A DNA stretch of 64,000 bases from Septoria linicola (taxonomy: Eukaryota > Ascomycota > Dothideomycetes > Mycosphaerellales > Mycosphaerellaceae), in assembly GCA_024114885.1 (NCBI GenBank), contig CP099421.1:1674001-1738000 (forward strand), given 5' to 3'. The position numbers and the translations under genes are program-made. Positions 43,111 through 53,954 of the stretch are shown piece after piece; the stretch's first letter is position 1, and every line of letters begins with the position of its first letter. The notes under the pieces were generated by a model. The model ran no database searches. It was given only the letters and a program-made list of their open reading frames with translations, and was not told where the DNA came from.

Positions 43111-43583
43111 GACTCAATTTGCCCTGCTGGGCAGACACATTGGCGGTAGTCTGGTGTCCTGACTTTGCCGTTGGAACAAGCAGGCAGCTGGCCCTTGGCG
43201 CACTTGCAGTAAGTCTTGATGTGTCCTTTCAGCTGCTTAGAGAGGTCTTTCTCGAGCTTTGAGTAATCACATGTGTTCAATGTGTTCTTCCAATCTGGTG
43301 TTTGAGTTTTCCATGTGTTCGGGTAGAGCTGTTTAGAGCAGTACAATTGCACTCCCGCTTCGTTTCTTCTATGTGCGAGCTTTCCAGCAACGCCTTGTGT
43401 GCAAGGATTTGTGCTGTATGATGGGGACGCTAGCGACAGTGAAGCCAGAAGTGGCAGCAAAAGGGACGAGAGCAGCGTCTTGACTGCCGCCCAAAAACGA
43501 GTGAATCTGGTATGAGGGACGATGACTGCACAAGATGCTATGGAGCTGTGCATGCAGCAGGATATATCATGCAGACGCTTCAC
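40305..43583 (-). CDS. Secreted protein of ~31 four-cysteine EGF-like repeats, interrupted by in-frame TGA
   Basis: One frame runs from 43583 to 40305 (1,093 codons) with a single TGA at 42830-42828. The N-terminus has a hydrophobic signal/anchor (LLSSLLLPLLASLSLA) and a unique domain of about 100 residues (NTWKTQTPDWKNTLNTCDYS). About 31 tandem units of 28-33 residues follow, of the form C-x(8-11)-C-x-C-x(9-12)-C-x3, for example TKCADDQVRDTTGKCGC plus TKELVGDSC. No catalytic or calcium-binding motif is seen; a structural, adhesive or wall-matrix role is inferred. The TGA falls exactly where the fourth cysteine of unit 3 is expected (EQVGQA-stop-KTKC), so a TGC/TGT-to-TGA change explains it. 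As it stands the product is 251 residues. Unit 7 is scrambled (SGPDSRCCWEC) by a compensated frameshift. I do not recognise a named family. Confidence 0.7.
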
Positions 43584-44836
43584 TTACCGCGGGCGAGACC
43601 TTTTGGCGTGCGCTTCCTGAAATTACACATGGTGTAGATTCGAGGCGTGCAGTCGTCCAAAAGATGCAGAACAGAATCTATCCAGTATCCTAAAATGGAA
43701 TCGTCGCTGCTATGACTAGTGCATGGTTTCGCGGAGGACGCCTCCTACTGGTGGACGCGGCGTGGCAGTTTTTTAGCTCACAGTCTGGATGGTATAGCCT
43801 CCCACGTGGCCCAGATCCTGCCAAGGCCGTCGTGAAGGGTGTCCAGGAGCCGAAGTGATAACATAGCCGATGCTGCTTTGCATGCTCTCGCATTGAATGA
43901 TGGAACGTGACCTCTGCAGACTCGATTCAGCATTTTCATCAACTTCGAAGCAAATCACAGTATCTGAAAGGCTAGACAATGTCCCAAGTTGCAGTCGCTT
44001 CCAAAGGCCTGGCCTAAAGCCGCATAAAGCCAAGTCCTGTGGCTGTCGGACATGCCGATGCACGTCCAGTGCTTTGAATAGACTTCATGACTATAAGCAC
44101 CTCTTCGTGTCAGAGGGTTCTAGCAGACTCCTATGTACTGATTACTGACCTCGCATCCACAAGCCACATTCTGCATCGCTGGTAGTGGCACTGGAAATCG
44201 CCGTGTAGTGTAGACTGACAAGACGTGCTGGCTGCTTGCAATTCGACTCACATTTGCTATAGAATCAGCGAGAGAGTCCAGCGAAGATTTGTTTTCTCGC
44301 TCGCAACAGAAGGACTCACCTCCGAAATCGACGCACGACTTTTCCTTCGGATAGCTGCTCTGAGACATTGATATTTCTCCTGCCACATCAGCCAGACTGG
44401 TCTACCACCCATGATCATTCATGTAGTACGAGGCCCGGAATGGTATGGTGCAAATTCGGTCGCGCGAACCGTTATGTCATCTTTAGTCCATGCCGGATAT
44501 GCCACATGCTGATAGTAGGAGCAGTCGCATGGTGGTGCGCTGCCTTGATGTAAGATGCCCCGGTTGACCACATCCAATACACTTCCCCGATTACGTTCTT
44601 TCGTATCCATTTCTGTGTGTTGACAAGAAATTGGCCCACAGGGCGCCTCCCATCATCCTTGATACAAGCACACAACTCTCTATGACGCCCGCCACCCGAT
44701 GCTGGTATTGCAATACTCAAAACAGAATCTCGACGCGCTCGCTTGCTGGCTGAATCAACACTGGAAATGCACATTTGGCCGGCTCGGTTCGTTCGTTGGT
44801 CCTCGCAATCGGCTGCCTTTTGTTGATCTGATGTCA
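43584..44836. other. Intergenic, one weak candidate frame
   Basis: No supported gene. A minus-strand frame at 44386-44120 (MSQSSYPKEKSCVDFGG start) contains several GTGAGT and YAG signals and might be a small spliced gene. I could not assemble a convincing product. Confidence 0.3.
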
Positions 44837-46921
44837 CTACGCCTTGTAAGACGATGACTGACTGTCTGTCTTGCTGCCAGGAGCGACATCGCTGCTGCTG
44901 ATTTCCAGGCATCTTCGTGCAAGGGCGACCACCTCGCCTTCACCGTCCTCGCTGTCTTCGCCTTCATCCTCAGACTCGACCTGCTTCTCGCTGATCTCGC
45001 GGACCATAGTCATGACGTCGTCTGATTTCGTAATTACATCTGTGAGTTTTTGATCACCAGATTCAAGTAATTGCAGCAAGGTCCAAATCGCGATGTGTTG
45101 GAATGTGGGATCACCAGATGCCAAGAATCGGTTGAGATAGCCATGGATTCCACCTTGGGGTTCCTTCCAGGAAGTCAGGAACAAGGTGTAATCACCAACT
45201 GTACATGTCAGTACTCATTGTAACATCAGACTTAACGGAACTCACCTTTACTGCTCAAGTTGCCTAGAGCAGCCGCACTGTTGCCTTGCACCTCGATGCT
45301 CTCGCTTTCGGTGAGCGGGATGAGCACATCAAAAACGCCGAGATCCAACAATTGTGGCTTCAGTTCATCCGAGAGTGCCAAGACGGCAACGGCGGCAGTC
45401 ATCTCGGACTGCACGCTCAAAGGAACCTCAAGTACCAACTCTTTGCACTTTTGTACAGCGCCAGCTTGCAGCACCAATTGCTTGTTGCGATCTGACGACG
45501 CAGCAAGATTGCGTAATGTGGAAATGGCATGGCATTGAATTTCTTCGTTGTCAGTTGAGCCTAGAAGATCCACCAGCGGCTTCAAGAAGCCAGCGTCAAT
45601 AATGGGCGATTCGTTCATGGGATGTATGCTGATGTTCCGTATGCAGGCAACGGCCGACAGGATCAAAGGTAGATAACTGCTTTGTAGCAATCCAAGTAAT
45701 GGCGGTAATCCTCCGGCTCGTACGATTTCCAATTGGTACTTCTCGTCGCTTGCCAGATTCCTGAGAGCAAGTGCTGCCTGACACTGCACCTTTGGAGCTT
45801 GGCCTTTCATCAGGTGAACCAGACTTTGCACGAGCTTGGTTTCCGTCTGCGCAAGCCTCTTTCGGTTCGTGCTGTCGACGGCGATGTTGCTGAGGGCTGT
45901 GGTGCAGTAGTACTGCACATCGGTATCCGTGCTGCTCAACAAGCTGACAAGCACAGGAATCGCTCCTGCCGAAACAAGTTGCTGCCGGTTGTCGTCCGAA
46001 TGGGTCATATTGAGCAGTGCGCCAGTCGCATTTCGTTGTACGCGCATGTCTTTGCTCTTCGCTAATCGTGTGAGTGGCGCCAGAGCACCAGATCGTGCTA
46101 TTCGCGCTTTGTTCTCCTCATGTGTCGCCAGGTTCGTAATGCACCCCACCGCATTGCACTGTACCTCCACATTGGGGCTGTTCATCTGCCGGATCAATGG
46201 TGTCAGACCGCCGAGCGAAACTATCAAAGTCTTGTTCTGTCCTGGTGACTTGTTAGCCAGATTCTCTTTGCGATTCGCGTAGCCCGCACCATCCACTGCA
46301 AGATTGCCCAGCGCTGCCGAAGCAGCCCGTTGTACCTCGATATCAGGACTTTCGAGGAGAAAGAGAATAGGCTCGAGCGTCTGTCTGTCCACCGGCCGCA
46401 CGTCTACATCGCATCGAGTCAGCGTACCGCCTCCACAAGTGCCCCGGTATTGTGTCGCATGCCTCTTTCGGTGATTTCAGCAAAGGTCAAGCTTGCGCTT
46501 CGCTGCAGGTCGATGTTCTGGCTGTACACTAGGGTTGATAGCGCTTCGAGCGGCGGTCCGCTAAAGAAGTCGGTCTCTGCTCTCTGCGTTCTCCAACATC
46601 AGTATGCGCATTCTTCCCGTGGTGGACTAGGTCGGGCAGTCTTCGAAGTAGTGGGGAATGAGCCGTACGTTTTCGAGGAAGCTGAGCAGGTCGGCGACTG
46701 CCTCGCGTTCCGTGTCTGCGAGGACATTATCGTAGTCGACCTTTGATCGGCCTGGGGGTGCGCATCGCGGTCAGCTTCAGGTCATATGGAGGGTGGGCTC
46801 GCGCCGGCGAATGCGCGGTGCAGCAGCAATCACCAGCGGCGAGCGGCGACATTGGGCGGGCTTTGGATAGAGGTATCTTACTCCCGCAACAAAAGAAGAT
46901 CTTGCGGCACAGATCGGCCAT
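44837..46921 (-). CDS. VAC8: Vacuolar armadillo-repeat protein VAC8
   Basis: Six exons in order 46921-46882, 46751-46669, 46583-46463, 46403-46290, 46241-45246 and 45198-44837, giving 571 residues. Armadillo repeats fill most of the protein, for example VEVQCNAVGCITNLATHE, DMRVQRNATGALLNMTHSDD and LILSAVACIRNISIHPMNES. The last repeat carries GGIHGYLNRFLASGDPTFQ. Vac8 sits on the vacuole surface and links it to nuclei, actin-based inheritance and autophagy factors. The first exon (MADLCRKIFFCCGS) has clustered cysteines for palmitoylation but lacks the Gly-2 used for myristoylation in yeast. Intron 46404-46462 has a GC donor. Intron 46242-46289 (48 nt, GGCTAAC branch) is a multiple of three and reads through. 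Every junction restores family sequence. Confidence 0.93.
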
Positions 46922-49091
46922 GCTGCATCAGCTCAACACAGCGCAGCAGCCACGGCAAGGCGTGCTGAATCGATTGTGGTGAGGTCGGCCGTGTGTGGAC
47001 TGCGAGAGAGCTATCGAGGCACGGATTGCGCGCGGCCTGACCTCGCCGTCATGTGCTAAGGTACGGTACTCGGAATGATGCGCTGATAGTTTGTCGGAAG
47101 CCACAAATAACAGACACGGCCAGTTATCGTAATTCCAGTATGCAACGTGTGTTAACTCGGGAGTAGATGTGCTGCCGACCTTGCAGCAGTAGTAGTGTGT
47201 TCGAGCAACTACAAACCGCCAGAGCGTGTCTCAACAGAAGTCGCCATGGTGTGAAGTGTCTGTGCGCATTCGGACTAAAAGTTCTCCACATGTGCTTCTG
47301 AGAACACTCGTTCACCATCTTTGTTGGCCGTGACCTCACGTTTTTGACTCCATCTTCAGATTGATCAGCTTCAGTACGCGCAGCTGTGCACACAGTCTAC
47401 GGGACTCTACAACAACGGTTTGTGCCCCTGGTAGGACAGGTCGACTCGTTGGCCGCAGGCTACTGCCTCTACTTAACCGCTTTCGAACTCCAAGCGATGC
47501 ATAGCCATCACCAGATAAGGCACTCTGCGAATCTGCCTGGCCCGTCTGACAGTTTTATTGACCCGTGACGCATCTTGTCCTACTCCAGGACAACTGCCTA
47601 CTGTATGTCCTTCTTGAGCAATCACATCTCCGTTTTGCGCTCGCGACAAGGACAGTACCGCTCTACTAGTTGTTCACTTGGCAGCTCCACTGAGCGATTT
47701 CTGTCTTCACGACACAGCCACGCTCCAATGATTACCGTAATAGCAGCTGTCCCTGCTAGTCAGCAGAGGGCATGAGTGCATATCAGCATGATGGTAGGTT
47801 GTTTCACCGTCTTCACGGGAGATCATCGAGCGGAGGCAAAACCGAGGGAAGCTGGAGCACCAGCAGTAACGAGCGGGTGTGCGCCATTTTATGCCACTCG
47901 ACCCGCGTGCATGTCGGCACGCTATGCGACTGCACAATTAGATTAATCCTACAATAGGATTTGGTTAGCTGCGTCCATCCTCACTTCACTTCACATCTAC
48001 CAAAGCTACACTTTGCGTTGTATACCAAGACGTCCAAGACCACGCTTGTGAGAAGAGAGCTCGCGAGCTCGAGCTTGCTGCATCGGCGGGCGGGCGAGCT
48101 GGTCCACACTTCATGTGATCGATCTTTGTGTGACGCCACAGCCCGTGTTTCTCGAGAAGGGACTCGGTCACCGCCATCTCCCTGTGACAGACGGATCGAT
48201 GGCCGAGGAAATGAGCTGCCAGCATGCCAGCGCATATACTCAGCGACCGACGTTGATGCTCTCTTGTGCCGGCGTCCCCCAAAAGTCTGCGATGGAATGT
48301 GGAAAAGATCGAATGATGTGATGGCGCCTCTCGCACCAGCTACCGTGGCACGATGTCGTAGGCTTCACATCGCCGGCCAGCGAACCCTGGTCGGCGCCTG
48401 CGTCGTTCGGGCGATCATCGTGCCCCGCAAGCCCCGTTGCAGCAGCTGAGAGTAGCTTGACGATGCCAAAGTCACAGTGCCAAGGCACAGACTGGTTGTC
48501 TGCAATGAGTGCATATGCGTTGCGCAAAGGTACAGCGGTCGTTTGGGAGGTCTCTCGGGGCAGATGACGTGGGAATGCACAGCAACATCACAGTCGGCCG
48601 TAGCCTGGGATCAAGCAGTTCAGTACTGGAGCATCCAACGAATGAGAGCGGCACGGGTCTAGTAGCTTTTGTGGAGAAGGGACGCGAGAGTCTAGACAGA
48701 GTTCCGGCTTTGTTCCTGTCAGTGTGAAATTGTAGAACCACGAGCAACGAAGCGGGCTGTGCATGAATGACTGCTTCTTGGCTACTTGGCGGGCGTCTTT
48801 GAACGTGTCCGTGACTTCGGATCATGAATAAGACAGTCGAGCCCCTCGTTGGAGGTCTTGCCGTGAACCGGACGACTCTCTTGGGCGTTGACCATCCATC
48901 ACACCACACAGTCCCTCTTCTTCTGGCATCTGCATCTCGTATTACTGTATTATTGACCGACCGTTGCGCCATCACCACATCTCGGCAGCTGACGACTGTT
49001 TCTGCTCCATCTGACTAGGCTGTCAATGTTACTGGCGGCCTCCCAGCGCGCACTTTTCTCCACGAACCAATAACAGCAGGTTCAGCCTTAT
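46922..49091. other. Long divergent intergenic region
   Basis: About 2.2 kb between the divergent VAC8 and kinase genes. Only short overlapping open frames; no domain or RNA gene recognised. Confidence 0.45.
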
Positions 49092-51830
49092 ATGGCCGGG
49101 TATTCAGACATTCAGAAACACTTCAGCGGACTCCGGGTACAAACGGCACGCCGCAAAGGCAGACCCGATCCTTTTGCTACCGGCTTCGAAGATGACAGCG
49201 ACGACGACTTCAGGAAGAGCAGACCAAAGACCAAGGCGCCGGTACAGGCCAAGCCTTCACCTATAACACCTCGCGCGCCCGCGCCCGTGACTGCCGCTAA
49301 ATCTCCCTCTGCAATCTCCCGACCAAAAACCGACGACGACGACGACGACGACAACTTCCTGCTCGAAGTTGGACAGAAAAAGGCTGAACGACGATCCTCA
49401 CCAGCGCCCGTCCTCAACTCTATCGCCGCTGCACAGCGCGTGACTGACGGCGCAGGCCGGCGTGGGTCCCTGCCTGGAGTGCTGTCAGACCAGAAGAAGG
49501 CAGCAATATCGGCAGCTGGCCCGTTGGCATACCTCGACGACAGCGACGAAGAGGACAACATATCGCGCCCTTCCCGACGCACCATACGCAGCCAGAGTCC
49601 CGCTCCACGCAAGACGTCCGACCTCGATCCACACGCCCGCGCATCCACTCCCAGCGGTCCTCGACTGTCAGTCACGCAACCGTCGCCCGACAAGTCGATC
49701 ATCCCACCACGACACACCGTAGCCTCGCCGTTTGCTGGCACTGTAAGTCTCGCCATGTATCACGTGATCGTAAAAGATTCTTTGCTAACGTCAGCTTCCT
49801 CTACAGAAATACTTGCAAGACAGCGACTCCGATTCCGACGAAGAGGCCGTAGCATCCCGCAAAGGCAGCGCCGAAGAAATCGCTCCGATCGTCGAGAATA
49901 AGAGGCACCACGAAGTACAGCGCGTAGACAAGGGGAGGCTGCAGAATGGGGGAGGCGTATCCTGGCGGGCTTTCTCGGCAGGTCGCGCAGAACAACGCAA
50001 TGCCGAGCTCGAGACTCTCGCAGCAAATTTTAGAAAGCGTGGACGCAGCATCCAGTTCTGCCCAACTGTCAGGACCGACGATGGACGACAGATCTCTCTC
50101 GCGCCCACTATCGAGCGAAACGGCCCACTTCTCGGGCGGCGGCCGGGACAGAACAGGGCAAAGTCTCCCCCAAGACGTGCCGCAGACACAAAGCCAGGCG
50201 AAGAGGACGAGATGGCTGATCGGGAGCCTGGAGGATCGGGGGGACCAGTCCGAGCTTACGACCCGACTGTCTGGAAGACGAACCCCTTCAGTGGTGAGTG
50301 CATCGCGTAGGCTGCTGTGCGATCTTCATACCAACATGTGACGCGTAGGAGAACCTATCCGACGGACGAGCAATGAGCATCGATCGAGCATCGACAGCGA
50401 CATTAAACGACCTTACTCCCCAAACGATAGCATCCCTGACATCCGCATCGACGATATCTCCCAGCCATGAGCTCGCCGCACGAACGCCGGTCACATCGCC
50501 TGACAGTAACAACAGGATGCTATCCTCTATCGACTCTTTGTCTAAGTTGACAGTGTCGCCGCAGACCATTCCTGAGGGCAGAACTGTGGACCATGCAATG
50601 CTCGAATCTCCCGTCATGTCGCCTATGCACGAGGATTATGATCCACTGAGTAGAAATTCAAGCATGCGATCTCTACGATCGCGTCGGATACCTTCGTCAC
50701 GGCGCTCTTCACGACGGTCAACTTCGGCGAATACTTCTGTCAGCCCAGCGCATGCTTTCCTGGCTAATTGGGGCAGAGGTGACGCAGAGGACAATCCACC
50801 AGAGCCAAAACCTGACGATGAAGGGCAAGCGATAGGACTGAACAACGAATACATCATAGGTCGTACAATCAGTAGGGGTGGCTTTGGCATTGTGAAGGAA
50901 GTTCACTCGCTAGACGATCATGGCAATCGGACAGTAAAGGCAGTCAAGATTGTGCATAAAGCCATCAATGGCACTGACGAAGCGGAAAACGAAAAGGCCC
51001 AGCAGGAGATTGAGCACGAGGTCTCCATATGGCGTTACTTGAATCATCGTCACGTCTTACCACTGCATGCAGTATACGAGACTGACTACGCCACTTTTTG
51101 TGTCATGGATCTCAACGTCGGTGGTACGCTGTTTGATTTGGTAAGAAAGTCCCGCCTCAGTGCTGCTCATAACGAGGGCCGCAAGGGACTGTCGCCTCAT
51201 CTTGCCAAAAACTACGCGTACCAGCTTGCGTGTGCCTTGCGTTATCTACATGAAGATATCCGTGTTTGCCACCGCGATGTGAAGCTGGAGAACTGCCTCG
51301 TCGACATGTCTGGACCAGATGCCGATACCGAAGGTGGACAGCTGCGCCTGTGCGACTTTGGTCTCGCCGACTTCCTGCATAGCGAGAGCTTGGAAGATGG
51401 CTCCCGCACGCCGCAGCGCATACCTTCTCAGAGGTCGCTTTCCAACGACATGCCACTGCCAACGGCATCGTCCGTCATTGGTACCCTCGAGTATGCCTCG
51501 CCAAAGGGACTGCTCGTCAACAGAAAGTTGTACGAGACAGCCGGTGATGTGTGGGCGTTCGGTGTCATCATCTATGCGCTGTGTACCGGCCACCTACCAT
51601 TCCGGCATACGATGCCGAGCAAGACTGTGGAACTCATCATTCGCGCAGACTGGGACGAGGAGGCGCTGCGACATGCTGCTGCTGGAGGTGAAGATGTCAT
51701 CGATCTTGTCCGAGGATGTCTGGAGAAAGATATTGATCTTCGCTTCACGATCAGCGACGCCCTCCGCAGTCCTTGGTTCGCAGGGTGCTGCGAGGCGTAT
51801 GATGAGGAAGCGGTCTCGCCATGGGGCTGA
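49092..51830 (+). CDS. Ser/Thr protein kinase with long disordered N-terminus (NNK1-like), frame break in exon 3
   Basis: Exon 1 49092-49742, intron of 64 nt (GTAAGT, TGCTAAC, TACAG), exon 2 49807-50293, intron of 55 nt, exon 3 from 50349 to 51830. The N-terminal ~480 residues are polar with a run of seven Asp and many SP/RR sites. The kinase domain starts at EYIIGRTISRGGFGIVKE and has VKAVKIV (ATP lysine), CHRDVKLENCLVD (HRD catalytic loop) and RLCDFGLAD. The first glycine of the G-loop is Ser. The APE motif is replaced by EYASPKG. It resembles the fungal NNK1-type group, an assignment from memory. Exon 2 splices in phase 1 into the frame GEPIRRTSNEHRSS, which stops at 50468, while the kinase is one base out of step. 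Both frames are open from 50349 to 50470, so a one-base shift lies there, or the kinase starts at its own ATG 50373. Confidence 0.8.
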
Positions 51831-52498
51831 GTATGCACTCCTTGCGCATCCTGGTTTCGAGTATACAAGAATCAGCATCATTACGAGAAAGAACGAATTC
51901 GATGGGAAAAACTACATTTGGTAAAAAAATCACGACTTTGATGACAGCGAAAACGGGCGAGACGGAACAGTATTTGATTGTTTTATTCTGGTTTGTAGCG
52001 CGTTGCTCATTATCATCATCTTCATTGCATGGAGACTGCGAAGCATTGAACGCTTCGATGGTCACGGTTATGGATACCCTACTCGCGATATGCAATCTTC
52101 TTTGCTCACTTTGATAGCTTGTCGAATACCCAGCTTCGCATTCACAAAAAGAGGTGCTTATTTACTCATTCATCGGACTTCTTTCTATCTTTCCGAGGTT
52201 GCCTTGACCCATGGTAGTGGGTTTAATGTTTTTATGCTTTTACGGAACCACAGATAGAGTCTTCAGCTGGTCAGGCACACCCAATGTGCCAATTTGCTGG
52301 TATGGAGGCCGCCTCAAGAAGCTTTCCCACGCGCCACAATATGGAGATAGGGACACGACTATTCCATTTTCTCGCATTCTGACCCTCTTTCCTTCTCCAT
52401 ACTCCTCAATCTACACTATCGTCACGTCGAAACTCTTCCCTTCTGGCCATCTGAGACCGACATCGACTCCATCATCATCATCATCATCCGGGCTAGAC
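51831..52498. other. Intergenic and 5' leader of next gene
   Basis: No gene seen. The frame of the next gene is open back to 52211, but residues before 52499 look non-coding. A short (ATC)n run lies at about 52471-52488. Confidence 0.4.
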
Positions 52499-53797
52499 AT
52501 GGCGACATCTCTGAAGGATACGCTGACTCACACAGTGGTGACATCGACTATCCGGCCGACGCAGTGGGACTTCCTCACGCTCACGATGCGCGATGTCGAG
52601 GGCTCAGAGCCGACGGGAGCGGCTCAAGATGCAATTAATCGCGTGAGCGACTCTCTCGCGATGGTCGATACGAGCAAAGGCAAATATCTCGGCTTTTCCT
52701 GCGCGCTGAGACGTACTCCGAGCCAACTGGAGCAGGCGGCTGACGACGAAGATTTCGTCGGATATTCGGACAAGCAACTATTGGACATGTCCACAAACGA
52801 CGTGCGCGCAGTCCAAAAGCGCGACAGCGACCTTCTGGTAGTCCCAGACCTCGCTGGCGTTATGGACAACGCCATTGATGGTGTTGTCGATGATGTCAAG
52901 CCATGGCTTGACCAGGTAGAGGCCATTCTCAAGATGACAGGCAATCCAGCTGTCAGGCAGATGGGACTGGATTTCCTGGAGAAAGAGCTCGAGAAGAGAA
53001 CGGGCATTGAGGTCGACCTGTCCAAGGCGCTCGAGAAGCTGGACGAGTTCATTGGCAAGTATGGTCCTGAAGCGGGCGTCTTCGTTGACATGCTATCGAC
53101 TACACTAGACGATGTGAAAGACCAAGGCCTTGCCAAGTTCCTGGCGGAGCAGCTCAAGACGATCGACCTGGCCGTTTTCCATCCAGCCAACAAGGCAGTC
53201 GCTGGTGCGGCAGAGCCCAAGCTGGGCATAGAAGCCATTGAGTTCTTGATCAAGCACCCGGAGGCCGTCAAGCTTGTCGCGGACCACCCCGAAGCTCTCG
53301 AGTTCTTGATGAAGCACCCGAAGATCATCAAGCACGTCGTGGACCATCCAGGTCTGCTGAAGTTCATCATGTCACATCCAGGCCTGATTGACTGGATCAT
53401 ACCCGGAACGTCAAAGATGTCCGCAGAGATCGAGTCGGGAAAGCCAGAACACGATGCCATTCCTACGATCGTAGAAGGTCTTGTCGCACGAGCTGCACCA
53501 AGCGAGGAGATGTCAACTACTCTAGTGACAAAGAGTATAGTCCCTTCAATGCCCACCTTGGCTCCAGCTATACCACTCTCTGAGAATCAGAGCAGCATCG
53601 AAGGCCAGCTCCCGTGCTCCACGTCAGCAGGTAGATCGGCCAACGACCATTTCGCATGCGTGACCTTCTTCCTGCTGGTCGTGCTCGTGATGTGGGCCCT
53701 CGGCTTCAAGTCGCGCGGTGCTAGGAAGCAGAACGAGAAGACTAGTGACGAGAGTGCCGAAACAAGCGCGTCGGAGAAGTACGAGAGCTTGGCCTGA
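52499..53797 (+). CDS. C-terminally anchored protein with tandem HP helical repeats
   Basis: A 432-residue single-exon protein of no family I recognise. I chose ATG 52499 (MATSLKDTLTHTVV) because upstream residues are unlike the rest. Residues about 120-240 are amphipathic helices (VKPWLDQVEAILKMTGNPA, LDFLEKELEKRTG). Then come five consecutive repeats of 10-11 residues built on x-HP-x2-hydrophobic-x-hydrophobic: IKHPEAVKLVA, DHPEALEFLM, KHPKIIKHVV, DHPGLLKFIM, SHPGLIDWII. A hydrophobic span (FACVTFFLLVVLVMWALGF) lies near the C-terminus with a short charged tail, so a membrane-anchored orientation is likely. A possible KR site (VQKRDSD) is present. Role unknown. Confidence 0.7.
   Translation: MATSLKDTLTHTVVTSTIRPTQWDFLTLTMRDVEGSEPTGAAQDAINRVSDSLAMVDTSKGKYLGFSCALRRTPSQLEQAADDEDFVGYSDKQLLDMSTNDVRAVQKRDSDLLVVPDLAGVMDNAIDGVVDDVKPWLDQVEAILKMTGNPAVRQMGLDFLEKELEKRTGIEVDLSKALEKLDEFIGKYGPEAGVFVDMLSTTLDDVKDQGLAKFLAEQLKTIDLAVFHPANKAVAGAAEPKLGIEAIEFLIKHPEAVKLVADHPEALEFLMKHPKIIKHVVDHPGLLKFIMSHPGLIDWIIPGTSKMSAEIESGKPEHDAIPTIVEGLVARAAPSEEMSTTLVTKSIVPSMPTLAPAIPLSENQSSIEGQLPCSTSAGRSANDHFACVTFFLLVVLVMWALGFKSRGARKQNEKTSDESAETSASEKYESLA
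53241..53400 (+). repeat. Five 10-11-codon HP repeats
   Basis: In-frame tandem repeats, each opening with Lys/Asp/Ser-His-Pro followed by an amphipathic helix turn. DNA identity between units is moderate (AAGCACCCG recurs), so the array is diverged rather than freshly copied. Confidence 0.6.
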
Positions 53798-53954
53798 GTC
53801 TGAACGACAAGATCAGTCCCTAGCACGTGTACGCGTGGTTGGAAGGTGACTCGTCGTTTTTCCACGCATTAGATTCGAAGTGGCGTTCAGGGAGTTTCCG
53901 GGAGTACTATGTGCGATTGGTAGAAGTGATAGCAGGACAGAGATCAGACGCGCC

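Noticed and set aside
44120..44386. Small Cys-containing spliced gene candidate
   Set aside because: Several splice signals but no assembly gave a coherent protein.
49112..49756. Minus-strand frame of 214 codons
   Set aside because: Antisense to kinase exon 1; the Ser runs mirror the Asp and Arg codons.
52624..53556. 310-codon antisense open frame
   Set aside because: It lies entirely opposite the HP-repeat gene. Its Ser-rich sequence is the mirror of that gene's codons and has no domain.
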